NCBI GenBank assembly: GCA_964478545.1
Contig: CAYZIS010000006.1
Span: 1-64,000, forward strand
Length of the DNA stretch: 64,000 bases
From: DQWO01 sp964478545
GTDB taxonomy: Bacteria > Desulfobacterota > Anaeroferrophillalia > Anaeroferrophillales > Anaeroferrophillaceae
Reading direction: 5' to 3'
The translations under genes and the position numbers were made by a program. This document shows positions 25,537 to 35,264 of this stretch, in pieces. Below the pieces are notes generated by a model that searched no databases, was not told where the DNA came from, and saw nothing but the letters and a program-made list of their open reading frames with translations. Within the stretch, counting starts at the first letter, position 1; each line of letters begins with the position of its first letter.

Positions 25537-26928
25537 ATGAATCAGGTTGCGGCAATCATTCTGGCTGCGGGCAAGGGTACCAGGATGAAATCTGCAGTGT
25601 CAAAGATGTTGCATCCCCTGCTGGGTCTTCCCCTGCTTAGTTACCCTTTGCAGGTATTAGGGCGGTTGGAGATCGACCGGCAGGTGGTGGTGATTGGCAG
25701 TAGCGGCCAAGAGGTCATGGATGTTTTCAGCGACTGGTCCGGAATCAGTTTTGCCTGGCAACGGGAACAAAAGGGGACTGCTGATGCTGCGGCAATGGCT
25801 CTGACTGAATTTGAAGGTTTTTCCGGGAATATTCTTATCGTTTGCGGTGATGTTCCCCTGCTGAGAGCTGAAACCCTCCGTGAATTACTGCACAGACATA
25901 GGCAAGCTCAGGCGGCGGTTAGCGTTTTGAGTGCTGTTCTGCCGGATGGTGGGGCATATGGTAGGTTGGTACTTGATTCTGCCGGTGAACTTATACGAAT
26001 TGTTGAGGCACGTGATGCTTTACCGGCAGAATTAGAGGTTTGCCGCATTAATTCCGGTATTTATTGTGTTGATGCGGACTTTCTCCGTCAGGCTCTGGCA
26101 GGAATTGATTGTGAAAATGCCCAGGGTGAATATTATTTGACTGATATGGTTGCTGAAGCTTCTCAATTGGGGAAAAAAGTGATATTTTCAGATGTTTCCG
26201 ACCTGGATGAAATTATGGGTATTAATGATCGGGAGCAATTAAGCAACGCGGAGATGATTCTGGCTGCCAGAATCAGACAGCAATGGCAAACGGCTGGAGT
26301 AACAATCAGGTTCCCGCAGCAGGTCACCATAGAAACCGAGGTGATGATTGGTCAGGATACAACCATCGAAAAGGGGGTTTCCCTGAAAGGAAAGACCGTT
26401 GTCGGAGTGGGTTGTTATATCGGTGAAGGATCAATTCTTCAGGATGTGCATTTGGGCGAAAGAGTCAAAATTTTGCCTTATTCTGTGTTGGAAAAGGCGG
26501 TGGTGGAAGATGATGTGCAGGTAGGTCCTTTTGCCCGTTTGCGCCCGGGAACCGTGCTGCGCGAAAAGGCTAAAATAGGAAATTTTGTTGAGGTTAAGAA
26601 GGCTGAAATCGGAATTGGCAGTAAAGCATCACATCTTTCATATATTGGCGATGCCTCGGTTGGTAATGGCGTCAATATTGGTGCCGGGACCATTACCTGT
26701 AATTACGACGGTTTTAAAAAACACCGGACAATCATTGAAGACGGGGTGTTTGTGGGAAGTGACAGCCAATTTGTGGCTCCGGTTCGTATTGGGAAAAACG
26801 CTTTGGTCGGAGCCGGCAGTACGGTCACCAAAAACGTGCCGGAAAATGCCGTGGTGATATCCAGAACCCAGCAGACAATTTATCCGGATCGGGGGATGGT
26901 TTCAAGAAATGTGACCAGGGAGGAATAA
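25537..26928 (+). CDS. glmU: bifunctional GlmU: GlcN-1-P acetyltransferase / GlcNAc-1-P uridylyltransferase
   Basis: 463-residue cytoplasmic enzyme making UDP-GlcNAc for peptidoglycan and LPS. The N-terminal pyrophosphorylase domain begins IILAAGKGTRMKSAVSKMLHPL, with CGDVPLL near residue 106. The C-terminal left-handed beta helix includes RLRPGTVL, NFVEVKKAEIG, SYIGDASVG, NIGAGTITCNYDG (catalytic region) and FVGSDSQFVAPV. AGGAGGTG precedes the ATG. It is followed after 3 nt by glmS, which makes the GlcN-6-P precursor. Confidence 0.96.
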   Translation: MNQVAAIILAAGKGTRMKSAVSKMLHPLLGLPLLSYPLQVLGRLEIDRQVVVIGSSGQEVMDVFSDWSGISFAWQREQKGTADAAAMALTEFEGFSGNILIVCGDVPLLRAETLRELLHRHRQAQAAVSVLSAVLPDGGAYGRLVLDSAGELIRIVEARDALPAELEVCRINSGIYCVDADFLRQALAGIDCENAQGEYYLTDMVAEASQLGKKVIFSDVSDLDEIMGINDREQLSNAEMILAARIRQQWQTAGVTIRFPQQVTIETEVMIGQDTTIEKGVSLKGKTVVGVGCYIGEGSILQDVHLGERVKILPYSVLEKAVVEDDVQVGPFARLRPGTVLREKAKIGNFVEVKKAEIGIGSKASHLSYIGDASVGNGVNIGAGTITCNYDGFKKHRTIIEDGVFVGSDSQFVAPVRIGKNALVGAGSTVTKNVPENAVVISRTQQTIYPDRGMVSRNVTREE

Positions 26929-26931
26929 TAT

Positions 26932-28770
26932 ATGTGTGGAATCGTAGGATATATGGGGCCCCAGGATGGGGTGCCGGTGGTCATGGATGGTTTGCAGAAG
27001 CTGGAGTATCGGGGGTATGATTCAGCCGGTGTGGCCGTGTTTCAGCATGGTCGGATAGCCATCAGCCGGAGTGTTGGTAAATTACGTGAGTTGGAGAAAA
27101 AGCTCTTGATTTCCAGCTTATGTGGTTCTCCGGCTATCGGCCATACCCGCTGGGCTACCCACGGCCGACCGACGGAACCTAACGCCCATCCCCATATCTA
27201 TGAGGGTGTGGTGGTGGTTCACAATGGAATTGTGGAAAATTATATTGCTCTGCGGGAGGAACTGGCTGCTTCCGGCCACCAGTTTTCCTCGGAAACCGAT
27301 ACCGAAATTATCAGTCACCTGATTGCCCGGGAATTGGCTCGTGGCTTGGGTTTCAGTGAAGCTGTTCGGACTGCATTAAAGCAGGTCAGAGGAGCATTTG
27401 CCCTGGGGATAATGTATGAGCAGGAACCTGAAATGCTTATCGCTGCCCGGAAAGGTAGTCCACTGGTCGTAGCCTATGGGTCACAAAAGGGCGAATATTA
27501 TATTGCTTCGGATATTCCGGCGCTCCTGGCTTATTCCCGGGAGGTTATTTTTCTTGATGATGATGAAATGGCCGTTTGTACTCCTGTCGGAATGTCTATT
27601 ATTACCGTAACCGATGGCCAAGAGCAGCAAAAGGATGTGCACCGGGTTTCCTGGGATCCGATTATGGCTGAAAAAGGTGGCTATAAACATTTCATGCTCA
27701 AAGAGATCTTTGAGCAGCCCCAGGCGGTCAGCAATACCTTGTTGGGAAGAATCTCAGAAGATCGGAAAAAAGTTGATCTGCGGGAAACCGGGTTTACTTC
27801 AACCGATTGGCAGGTGGTAAAAAAAATCATGATTCTGGCCTGCGGAACTTCCTGGCATGCTGGATTGGTGGGCAAATTCTGGCTCGAGAAACTGGCCCGG
27901 ATTCCGACCGAGATAGATATAGCCTCAGAATTCAGATATCGTGATCCGCTGGTTGATGATGAAACGTTATTGGTGGTGATTTCCCAATCTGGCGAAACGG
28001 CCGATACTCTGGCTGCCCTGCAGGAAGGTAAGCGTAAGGGTGCTAAAATTTTATCCATCTGTAATGTGATGGGCAGCAGTATATCGCGTCAGTCAGATGG
28101 GGTAATATACACCCATGCCGGGCCAGAAATCGGTGTGGCATCCACCAAGGCATTTACCACCCAGTTGGTTTGCCTTATGCTTTTAGCTCTGGATATGGCT
28201 GTTGCCAGAAAAACCATGAGTGCCGAGGAGATTGCCCAAAGTGTTGAAGATCTGCTGAAATTACCGGTGTTGTTGGAGAAATCACTGACATTGGCGCCGC
28301 AGTTAGAGAGGATTGCCAAAATCTACCATCATGCCACGGATTATCTTTATCTGGCTCGGGGAATGAACTATCCCATCGCCCTGGAGGGGGCATTGAAACT
28401 GAAAGAAATATCCTATATCCACGCGGAAGGGTATCCCGCCGGAGAAATGAAGCATGGCCCCATAGCTCTTATTGATGAAAATATGCCGGTGGTGATTCTG
28501 GTCCCCCATGATCATCAGTATGAGAAAGTTGTGAGCAATCTTCAGGAGGTGGTCGCCCGGGATGGGCAGGTTATTGCTTTCACTGCTTCAGATGATGAAC
28601 GGATTGCCGAGTACAGTGCTGAAGTTGTCAAGGTTGAAGAGCCGGGAGAAGTATTGAATCCACTGGTTTATGTAGTTCCATTGCAACTTTTGGCTTATTA
28701 TACCGCGGTATTTAAAGGAACGGATGTTGATCAGCCACGTAACCTGGCCAAGAGTGTAACGGTTGAATAA
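26932..28770 (+). CDS. glmS: glutamine-fructose-6-phosphate aminotransferase
   Basis: 612-residue enzyme forming glucosamine-6-P. Cys2 of MCGIVGYMG is the glutaminase nucleophile, with HTRWATHGRPTEPNAHPH near residue 68. Two SIS domains follow (ACGTSWHAGLVGKFW near 304; SQSGETADTLAALQ near 351; EGALKLKEISYIHAEGYPAGEMKHGP near 486), and the protein ends with the family DVDQPRNLAKSVTVE. It is coupled to glmU. No glmS ribozyme would fit the 3-nt gap. Confidence 0.96.
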   Translation: MCGIVGYMGPQDGVPVVMDGLQKLEYRGYDSAGVAVFQHGRIAISRSVGKLRELEKKLLISSLCGSPAIGHTRWATHGRPTEPNAHPHIYEGVVVVHNGIVENYIALREELAASGHQFSSETDTEIISHLIARELARGLGFSEAVRTALKQVRGAFALGIMYEQEPEMLIAARKGSPLVVAYGSQKGEYYIASDIPALLAYSREVIFLDDDEMAVCTPVGMSIITVTDGQEQQKDVHRVSWDPIMAEKGGYKHFMLKEIFEQPQAVSNTLLGRISEDRKKVDLRETGFTSTDWQVVKKIMILACGTSWHAGLVGKFWLEKLARIPTEIDIASEFRYRDPLVDDETLLVVISQSGETADTLAALQEGKRKGAKILSICNVMGSSISRQSDGVIYTHAGPEIGVASTKAFTTQLVCLMLLALDMAVARKTMSAEEIAQSVEDLLKLPVLLEKSLTLAPQLERIAKIYHHATDYLYLARGMNYPIALEGALKLKEISYIHAEGYPAGEMKHGPIALIDENMPVVILVPHDHQYEKVVSNLQEVVARDGQVIAFTASDDERIAEYSAEVVKVEEPGEVLNPLVYVVPLQLLAYYTAVFKGTDVDQPRNLAKSVTVE

Positions 28771-29088
28771 CCGCTGTCCCCTGATCTTATCGATATTTGA
28801 ATTCATAGTTGCCGATAACCTTCCATCCGAAAATGCTTGTTTTTAGACGAACACCAATTAAAACTTGACTTGATGGTGCCAGAGGATTATTTTTAAATTT
28901 AAGGTTACCTTGGAAAATGGCCTTTTTGCTCGATTGCTGCGTTAGGCTCAAATTATAATCCTCAAAATATGACATATGTTCCTGCGGTTATAATTTTCAC
29001 CTGCCTTGTACTCAAACAAAAATTCTAATTTTTCAAGACAGTCTTAACTGGTCTAAACGAAAGCTCAATAAAATGATGAAACCGCATT
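28771..29088. other. intergenic region after glmS
   Basis: 318 AT-rich bp without a supported gene. A minus-strand open frame (28787-28975) has no homologous look and no ribosome site. The segment around 28915-28960 (CTCGATTGCTGCGTTAGG) resembles material I associate with dispersed deltaproteobacterial repeats, but no second copy is in this window. It presumably carries the promoter of the CBS gene. Confidence 0.3.
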
Positions 29089-29100
29089 GAGGGGGTGAAA

Positions 29101-29535
29101 ATGGCAAAAGTAGCTGATGTACTCAGGGAAAAGGGAACGAGGGTTTTTACGATTAACCGGAAAACCACCGTGTTAGATGCCATCAAGCAAATGTCTGACA
29201 ATAATGTTAGTGGACTGGTGGTTCTGGATGGTCAGGAAATAGCTGGGATTGTTACTGAGCGTGATTATTTGAGAAAAGTTATTCTCCAGGGCAAGGCGTC
29301 CAATACTACCATGGTGGAAGAGATTATGACTGATAAAGTTATTTTTGCGACCCCTGATCAATCGGTGGAAGAATGTATGGCAGTTATGGTGGAAAAATCC
29401 TGCCGCCATCTTCCCGTCATGGATCAGGGATGTCTTGCGGGGGTTATCTCCATTCTTGATCTTACCCGGCAAATGACCAGGGAACAAAAAACCACCATTA
29501 AATATTTGACGGATTATATCCACGGAAAATGTTGA
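29101..29535 (+). CDS. two-CBS-domain protein
   Basis: 144 residues forming one Bateman module. The first CBS domain runs about residues 5-60 (TVLDAIKQMSDNNVSGLVVLD, GIVTERDYLRKV) and the second 75-130 (VEECMAVMVEKSCRHLPVMD, GVISILDLTRQM). It probably senses adenosine nucleotides or S-adenosyl ligands; the target is unknown. ATG 29101 is chosen because GAGGGGG (29089-29095) precedes it; an in-frame GTG at 29095 overlaps that site. A ClC channel carrying its own CBS pair lies downstream. Confidence 0.88.
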   Translation: MAKVADVLREKGTRVFTINRKTTVLDAIKQMSDNNVSGLVVLDGQEIAGIVTERDYLRKVILQGKASNTTMVEEIMTDKVIFATPDQSVEECMAVMVEKSCRHLPVMDQGCLAGVISILDLTRQMTREQKTTIKYLTDYIHGKC

Positions 29536-29546
29536 TGTCCAGCCGG

Positions 29547-29575
29547 TGGAAGATTAATCTCTTCCATGCCTTTTT
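29547..29575 (+). terminator. possible terminator after the CBS gene
   Basis: TGGAAGA (29547-29553) pairs with TCTTCCA (29560-29566) around a 6-nt loop, followed by TGCCTTTTT. The stem is short, so this is tentative. Confidence 0.4.
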
Positions 29576-29631
29576 CTCCAGGTTTAAAGCTTTTCCCCTG
29601 CTTCCCTCCTGGAATTCAGATATAAGGAAAC

Positions 29632-29812
29632 TTTTGCAGGATGTCCAGGTTAATTTCCTTCCGGCGCGACATCGTGAGATGACGTTGTTTTTCCGGCGAA
29701 TGGAGCGTAGAAATTGACCTGTCTGAGACCTGAAAGGGCGAATTTGGCAATTTCAGCGTAATGAGCCGTTGAAAAGACAGGCAATCGAGCGCAAAAAAGC
29801 GCCTGAAGGAAC
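29632..29812 (+). repeat. family R interspersed repeat, copy 1
   Basis: Starts TTTTGCAGGATGTCC and contains GCGCGACATCGTGAG (29664-29678), GGCGAATGGAGCGTAGAAATTG and ATCGAGCGCAAAAAAGCGC. It is alignable along its length with 61493-61710. The central part folds as AAATTGACC...GGCAATTT with an inner CCT-GAAA-GGG hairpin. No coding potential. It fills the gap between the CBS gene and the ClC channel. Confidence 0.7.
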
Positions 29813-29968
29813 TTAACTTGACAAAATATAAGACCTTATATTGGAATTCCAGTACCTCCCTTCCTTTTCGTTGACAGGGGCGGATTTTTCTGCTTTATTC
29901 TGCCGCAAGTTTCTGGCTATTTCCCAGCCCTTATGAAGTTCAATCCAGCATCTATAGACTGATTTTTT

Positions 29969-31762
29969 ATGCGCCTACCTCCTTTCATTGTATGGTTTCA
30001 GAATGCCATCGTCCGGCTGAAACGCCGACTATCCATCTCAGAGAACTATTTTTTTATATTTCTTGCTGTTATTATCGGTTTGTTGAGTGGTTTGGGAAAT
30101 GTGGGCTTGCGGAAATGTATTGAGCTTTGTCATGAATATGTTTTTGTGACTGGCTATGAATTTCTGCATATGGGTGATGGTGGCTTCCACCGGTTTCTTC
30201 TGCCCCTCCTGCCCATGATTGGTGGCTCCATGATTGTGGTTTTGGAAATGCTATTTCCCGGTCAGGCTTCCGGTTACGGCCTGCCTAATTTCCTTAAAAC
30301 CATTAATCTGGGCAGCGGTGTACTGAAAAAACGGGGTGTCCTGGTTAAAATGATTGCGCCTGCCATTACCATCGGAACCGGTGGGTCGGCCGGGCAGGAA
30401 GGTCCCATTGCCGTGATTGGTGGCACTATGGGGTATATGGTCGGTCAGTTTTTTTCCTTTGGGGCCAAGCGGATAAAATTACTTATCGCCTGTGGAGTTG
30501 CCGGTGGTATCGCGGCAACATTTAATGCTCCCATAACTGGCGTTTTCTTTGCTTTGGAAATTATTCTCATGGGTGAGATGGATCTGGCAGTTTTTGCTCC
30601 CATTGTTATTTCTGCTGCCACAGCGGTGGTTTTTACCCGGATGATCTATGGAAAGGCCGCTTTTTTCTTAGTGCCAGTGTTTACCCTGAGTAGTAACTGG
30701 GAATTGCTTGTGTATGTGGTGATGGGAGTCATTATTGGTATCCTGGCAGTTCTTTTCATCCGTTCTTTTTATTGGGTTCAGGATTTTTTTCGGGATCTAT
30801 CCGTGCCTTTCTGGCTCAAACCGATCATGGGTGGTTTCCTGATTGGGGTTATTGGTTTGGCCTTTCCTCATGTTATGGGTGATGTCTATCCCTATATGGG
30901 TGAGGTGTTGCGGAATACAACCATCTGGTATGTGGTTCTGCCCCTGATTTTCATGAAAATGCTGGCGACCTCCATTACTATGGGTTCCGGGGGTGCCGGT
31001 GGGCTTTTTGCGCCGATTCTTTTTATGGGAACTATGATCGGAGAAACCTGCGGTGGCTTAGGGCATATCCTGCTTCCGGGTGTTGTCGTTAACTATGATG
31101 GTTATGCCATCGTGGCTATGGGCGCTTTTTTATCGGCTGTTACTCATGCGCCCATGACTTCAATTTTTCTTGCCTATGAATTGACCGGGACTTACCAGAT
31201 TATTCTGCCGGCCATGTTCGCTACCGTTATCGGCACCCTTATTGCCCGTAGCTTGGAACGGGAAGGCATCGATACCTATGGATTGGCCCGGGAGGGCATC
31301 CATCTGGAAGGTGGTCGGGAAGTAAATGTTCTACGTTCGATTACCGTTGGTGACATCATGGTATCCGGACCCATAGAAACCATTCCTGAGGACATGAAAC
31401 TGAAGACAATTCTTCAGTTTTTACCCCGATCCCGCAACACCAGCTTCCCCGTGGTTGACCGTGATCGATTGTTGACTGGTATTCTAAGTATTCAGGATAT
31501 CAGGGAACTGGTCTATGAGCAGGGGCTTGAAGAACTGATTGTAGCCAAGGAGCTGGCTGCCAGCCAGGTGATAACCGTTACTGCCGAGGATAATCTTGAC
31601 TATGCCATGAAAAAGATCGGCTATCGCAACATTGATTATTTGCCGGTGGTCGCCAAAGATAATCCCCGAAAAATTGAGGGCATGATCTCCCGCCAGGATA
31701 TTATTTCCGCCTATAACCGTACCCTGTTGGACCGGGATCTACGGGAAAAGGCAAGCACTTAA
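29969..31762 (+). CDS. ClC-family chloride channel/transporter with C-terminal CBS pair
   Basis: 597-residue membrane protein. The anion-path motifs are seen: GTGGSAGQEGPIAVIGG (about residues 135-151), where Glu of GQEGP is the gating glutamate typical of exchangers, and GSGGAGGLFAPILFMG (about 342-357). About ten hydrophobic helices fill residues 25-440. Two CBS domains follow (about 455-515 and 530-590), likely binding nucleotides and regulating transport. The start is chosen at ATG 29969. The inner Ser-Pro motif of ClC-ec1 is not obvious, so ion selectivity (chloride, nitrate or fluoride) is open. Confidence 0.9.
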   Translation: MRLPPFIVWFQNAIVRLKRRLSISENYFFIFLAVIIGLLSGLGNVGLRKCIELCHEYVFVTGYEFLHMGDGGFHRFLLPLLPMIGGSMIVVLEMLFPGQASGYGLPNFLKTINLGSGVLKKRGVLVKMIAPAITIGTGGSAGQEGPIAVIGGTMGYMVGQFFSFGAKRIKLLIACGVAGGIAATFNAPITGVFFALEIILMGEMDLAVFAPIVISAATAVVFTRMIYGKAAFFLVPVFTLSSNWELLVYVVMGVIIGILAVLFIRSFYWVQDFFRDLSVPFWLKPIMGGFLIGVIGLAFPHVMGDVYPYMGEVLRNTTIWYVVLPLIFMKMLATSITMGSGGAGGLFAPILFMGTMIGETCGGLGHILLPGVVVNYDGYAIVAMGAFLSAVTHAPMTSIFLAYELTGTYQIILPAMFATVIGTLIARSLEREGIDTYGLAREGIHLEGGREVNVLRSITVGDIMVSGPIETIPEDMKLKTILQFLPRSRNTSFPVVDRDRLLTGILSIQDIRELVYEQGLEELIVAKELAASQVITVTAEDNLDYAMKKIGYRNIDYLPVVAKDNPRKIEGMISRQDIISAYNRTLLDRDLREKAST

Positions 31763-31822
31763 TGCTGCGGGGTTTTCTTCTCTACGACCCTACTTTATGA
31801 AAACTCTCTTGAGGAAAAAATA

Positions 31823-34060
31823 ATGGCTGAAACAGGTGTTGAAAAACCTGAACATAATCCTGATACCTTGCTTTCCGGTTTGAATTCCGGCCAGCGCGAA
31901 GCGGTAAAAAACTGTCAGGGTCCACTGCTTATTCTTGCCGGTGCCGGCAGCGGCAAAACCCGGGTCATTGTCCACCGGATAGCCTATATGATTGATGGTG
32001 AAGGGATTGCTCCTGCAAGTATTCTCGCGGTAACTTTTACCAATAAAGCTGCTGGAGAAATGCGTGAACGGGTTCATCGGATGGTGGGACCGCGTGCCGG
32101 ACAGATATGGATCAATACCTTTCACAGTACCTGCTCTCGGATTCTTCGGTCTCATATTTCCCATCTTGGTTATACCGATAAATTTGTTATTTATGATGAT
32201 AAGGATCAGCTGAGTTTGCTCAAGGAAGTGTTTCAGAATTTGAACCTTTCCGAACTGGCCCTCAAACCGGAAATTGCTCGTGCCGTCATTAATGATGCCA
32301 AAAACAAGGGCCTTGATGATCATGATTTTGCCAGCCGGGCGGCTACTTTTCAAGAGCAGAAAATAGCGGAAATTTACCGTATGTATCAGCAGCAGTTACA
32401 GAATTATGATGCTCTTGATTTTGGTGACCTTCACTTGCTGACGGTAAAACTTTTTACCAAATTTCCAGAAGTCCTGGCTGAATACCAGCAGCGATTTCAA
32501 TATGTCCTGGTTGATGAATACCAGGATACCAATGAAGTTCAGTATCGTCTGCTGCGACTGCTGACCGAACCACATGGAAATTTATGTGTGGTGGGCGATG
32601 ATGATCAGTCCATCTATAGCTGGCGGGGAGCCAGACTAAAGAATATCCTTGATTTTGAGGCCGATTATTCCAGCGCCAAGGTCATTCGCCTGGAAGAAAA
32701 TTATCGCTCCACCCAAAATATTCTTGCGGCTGCCAACGGGGTTATTTCCCGCAACCGTGAGCGTAAAGGGAAGGATTTGTGGACCCGGAATCAAACCGGC
32801 GAGCTGGTAACGGTCTCTGTGGCTGATGATGAATATGAGGAAGCCCGTTTTATCATTGATAAAATCAGGGAGCATGGAGGGGATCTGGCCGATTATGCGG
32901 TTTTCTACCGCACTAACGCCCAGTCACGGGTGTTGGAAGAGACTCTGAGCCGGCAGGGGGTTCCCTATGTTATTGTCGGTGGTTTCAGATTTTATGACCG
33001 GGCGGAAATTAAAGATCTGCTGGCCTATTTGAGGGTGATCAATAATCCCCGGGATAGTATCAGCCTGTTACGTATTATTAATGTCCCGACCCGTGGGGTG
33101 GGGAAGAAAACGGTTGAAAACCTGAAAAACCTGGCAGTTGAAAAAGCCTGTTCGCTTGGGCAGGCGGTTGAATTATGGCTAGATGAGGGATCCGGTTCCG
33201 GAAAAAGCAAGCAGGCAATAGCGGAGTTTGTCCGGCAGATTCAACATTGGCGCCAAATTCAGGAGCAGGTACCGGTGGTTGATCTGCTCAAAGAGATTAT
33301 TGTGGCAACAGATTATCATAACTGGCTCCAACGAGGGAGCAACCGGCATCTCTATGATAGTAAAAAGGAAAATATTGCTGAATTGTTTAACTCGATTATT
33401 TCCTGGGAGCAGGCTCATGAAGAACCTTCGTTGGCTGACTATCTGGAGTCAGTGGCCCTGATCAGTGCGGTTGATCGGGATGCCCCGGAACAGTCACGGG
33501 TGACATTGATGACGTTACATGGGGCCAAAGGGCTGGAGTTTCCTGTGGTTTTCATGGCCGGGATGGAAGAAGGTCTGTTTCCCAATCGCAAATGTTATAA
33601 TAAGGATGCTGAAATGGAGGAAGAGCGTCGTTTATGTTATGTGGGTATGACCCGAGCCCGGGAAAAGCTTTATATGATTGCCAGCCGCAGCCGGCAGTTC
33701 CAGGGGGTTCGGAATGAGAACAAACCGTCCCGCTTCTTACTTGATATTCCCCGGGAATTGATTGATACTCAAACAGCCGGGGCATCCAGCCATCGGTCAG
33801 CCACTCATTTCAGGAAAGCCAGGAATCTTTCATCGCCTCAGGCATCGGCAACTACTTTGAAAAAAACCAAAAAATTATCGCCCGGTTTACCTTCATCAGG
33901 AGGATTTACCGTTGGTTCCAAAATAGAACATCCGGTTTTTGGTCCCGGAGTGGTGGCCGCAACCGAAGGAAGCGGTGATAATGCCAAACTGGTAATAATT
34001 TTCCGTGACCGGGGCCGCAAAAAAATCGCTTTGAAATATGCCTCCCTGAAGAAAGGCTGA
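31823..34060 (+). CDS. pcrA: ATP-dependent DNA helicase PcrA/UvrD
   Basis: 745-residue superfamily 1A helicase for DNA repair. Motif I is AGAGSGKTR (about residue 38), Ia TFTNKAAGEMRERV, II VDEYQDTNEVQ (about 232), III GDDDQSIYSWRGA, IV LEENYRST, V VTLMTLHGAKGLEFPVVF (about 560), and VI CYVGMTRAREKLY. A C-terminal Tudor-like tail (GSKIEHPVFGPGVVAA) is typical of PcrA/UvrD and not of Rep. GAGGAAAAAAT precedes the ATG. It borders the defence island but looks like a chromosomal gene. Confidence 0.94.
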   Translation: MAETGVEKPEHNPDTLLSGLNSGQREAVKNCQGPLLILAGAGSGKTRVIVHRIAYMIDGEGIAPASILAVTFTNKAAGEMRERVHRMVGPRAGQIWINTFHSTCSRILRSHISHLGYTDKFVIYDDKDQLSLLKEVFQNLNLSELALKPEIARAVINDAKNKGLDDHDFASRAATFQEQKIAEIYRMYQQQLQNYDALDFGDLHLLTVKLFTKFPEVLAEYQQRFQYVLVDEYQDTNEVQYRLLRLLTEPHGNLCVVGDDDQSIYSWRGARLKNILDFEADYSSAKVIRLEENYRSTQNILAAANGVISRNRERKGKDLWTRNQTGELVTVSVADDEYEEARFIIDKIREHGGDLADYAVFYRTNAQSRVLEETLSRQGVPYVIVGGFRFYDRAEIKDLLAYLRVINNPRDSISLLRIINVPTRGVGKKTVENLKNLAVEKACSLGQAVELWLDEGSGSGKSKQAIAEFVRQIQHWRQIQEQVPVVDLLKEIIVATDYHNWLQRGSNRHLYDSKKENIAELFNSIISWEQAHEEPSLADYLESVALISAVDRDAPEQSRVTLMTLHGAKGLEFPVVFMAGMEEGLFPNRKCYNKDAEMEEERRLCYVGMTRAREKLYMIASRSRQFQGVRNENKPSRFLLDIPRELIDTQTAGASSHRSATHFRKARNLSSPQASATTLKKTKKLSPGLPSSGGFTVGSKIEHPVFGPGVVAATEGSGDNAKLVIIFRDRGRKKIALKYASLKKG

Positions 34061-34359
34061 AGTCCTGATTCCTGTACCTCAAAAACCCTGCTGTTATCCA
34101 GCTCCTGTCCCACCGTTTTACATTGATGTTCGGTTGATAACATATTCGCCACGCAAAATGCATATCGGACAATAGCGACAGCTTTACTATTTTTGCAACC
34201 CCAATATGCAACCATTTGGAGATCCGGGATGGAAGAAGTGGTATGCCTTATGGGAGAAGCTGAGGAAATGGAGGTTTCTTTAAGTTTCTTTACCCTTTAT
34301 TTTTACCCTGGAAGGTGGTATGCCGAAAATTGTTTGCATTGAGGAGGTGAACAATCATT
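34061..34359. other. intergenic boundary of the defence island
   Basis: 299 bp without a supported gene. A short open stretch near 34215-34285 (GDPGWKKWYALWEKLRKWRF-like) and two TGGTATGCC copies (34239, 34316) hint at debris from an older gene. GAGGAGGTGA at 34341-34350 is the ribosome site of the next gene. Confidence 0.35.
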
Positions 34360-35250
34360 ATGATGACTGATATGGCAATTCATTCAGATTTACTGATTCC
34401 TCCTGGAGAGTATCTGGAAGAAGTGCTGGAATATTTGGGTATGACCAAAGATGAACTGGCTCGGCGGATGGACCGGCCGGCTACCAAGTTGAGTCCGATT
34501 TTCAGGGGCCGCAAAGCTATCACCCCGGATACCGCCCTGCAGCTGCAAAAATTTTTAGGGGTTACGTCTCTTCATAATGTGAAAACGGTGCGACGCTATG
34601 CGGCTGCATTCCGCAGTGGTAACGCCCGGCAGAAACTATCACCCGAGGCGGTAGCCGCATGGCTGCGTCTCGGAGAACTCAAAGGTCGTGAGATCGAGTG
34701 TGCGCCGTTCGATAAAAGCCTGTTGGAGTCCACGTTGCCTGAGATCAGGAGTATGACGATGCGGCTCCCTGATGATTTTCTTCCCCGACTGACTGTCTTA
34801 TTGGCTCATGCAGGTATTGCCCTGGTACTCTGTCCACACCTCCCGAAAACCTATGCTCATGGCGCCACCTTCCCTCTCGGCCGCGAGAAGACCGTCCTGA
34901 TGCTTTCTATCCGGGGGAAGTGGGCGGATATTTTCTGGTTCAGCCTTTTTCATGAGTTAGGACATATTCTTTTGCATGACCGCAATGCGATATTTGTCGA
35001 CTATGACAATGGAGATACACGCTTGGAAAAAAAGGAAAAAAAGGCCGATGAATTTGCCGCAAACACCCTGATCCCGCTGCCGCAATGGTCTGCTTTTATC
35101 GGACGGGGATTATTTGACGCCGATTCCATCCGGGTATTTGTCCATGAAGTGGGAGTGGACGCGGGAATCGTCGTCGGTCGCCTCCAGCATGAAAATATCC
35201 TGCAGCCGTCGTGGAAAAACAATCTGCGCACCCGATATGAATGGTCATGA
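34360..35250 (+). CDS. XRE-HTH / ImmA-IrrE metallopeptidase regulator, apparently shortened between domains
   Basis: 296 residues. Residues 12-68 are a HigA-like helix-turn-helix (GEYLEEVLEYLGMTKDELARRM). Residues about 135-260 are an ImmA/IrrE (DUF955) zinc peptidase with HELGH (His198, Glu199, His202) and a downstream glutamate in KKADEFAANTLIP. Such proteins cleave or sense repressors and commonly guard mobile or defence loci. In the usual two-domain proteins a linker of 60-80 residues lies between the HTH and the FFGV segment; here LQKFLGV runs straight into the second domain, suggesting an in-frame deletion. It may still fold. Start is ATG 34360 or 34363. Confidence 0.82.
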   Translation: MMTDMAIHSDLLIPPGEYLEEVLEYLGMTKDELARRMDRPATKLSPIFRGRKAITPDTALQLQKFLGVTSLHNVKTVRRYAAAFRSGNARQKLSPEAVAAWLRLGELKGREIECAPFDKSLLESTLPEIRSMTMRLPDDFLPRLTVLLAHAGIALVLCPHLPKTYAHGATFPLGREKTVLMLSIRGKWADIFWFSLFHELGHILLHDRNAIFVDYDNGDTRLEKKEKKADEFAANTLIPLPQWSAFIGRGLFDADSIRVFVHEVGVDAGIVVGRLQHENILQPSWKNNLRTRYEWS

Positions 35251-35264
35251 ATCCAAATCCGACA

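Noticed and set aside
26929..26931. glmS ribozyme upstream of glmS
   Set aside because: Only 3 nt separate glmU and glmS, so no room for the ribozyme.
28787..28975. Minus-strand 62-residue open frame after glmS
   Set aside because: No ribosome site and no protein-like pattern; more likely non-coding repeat material.
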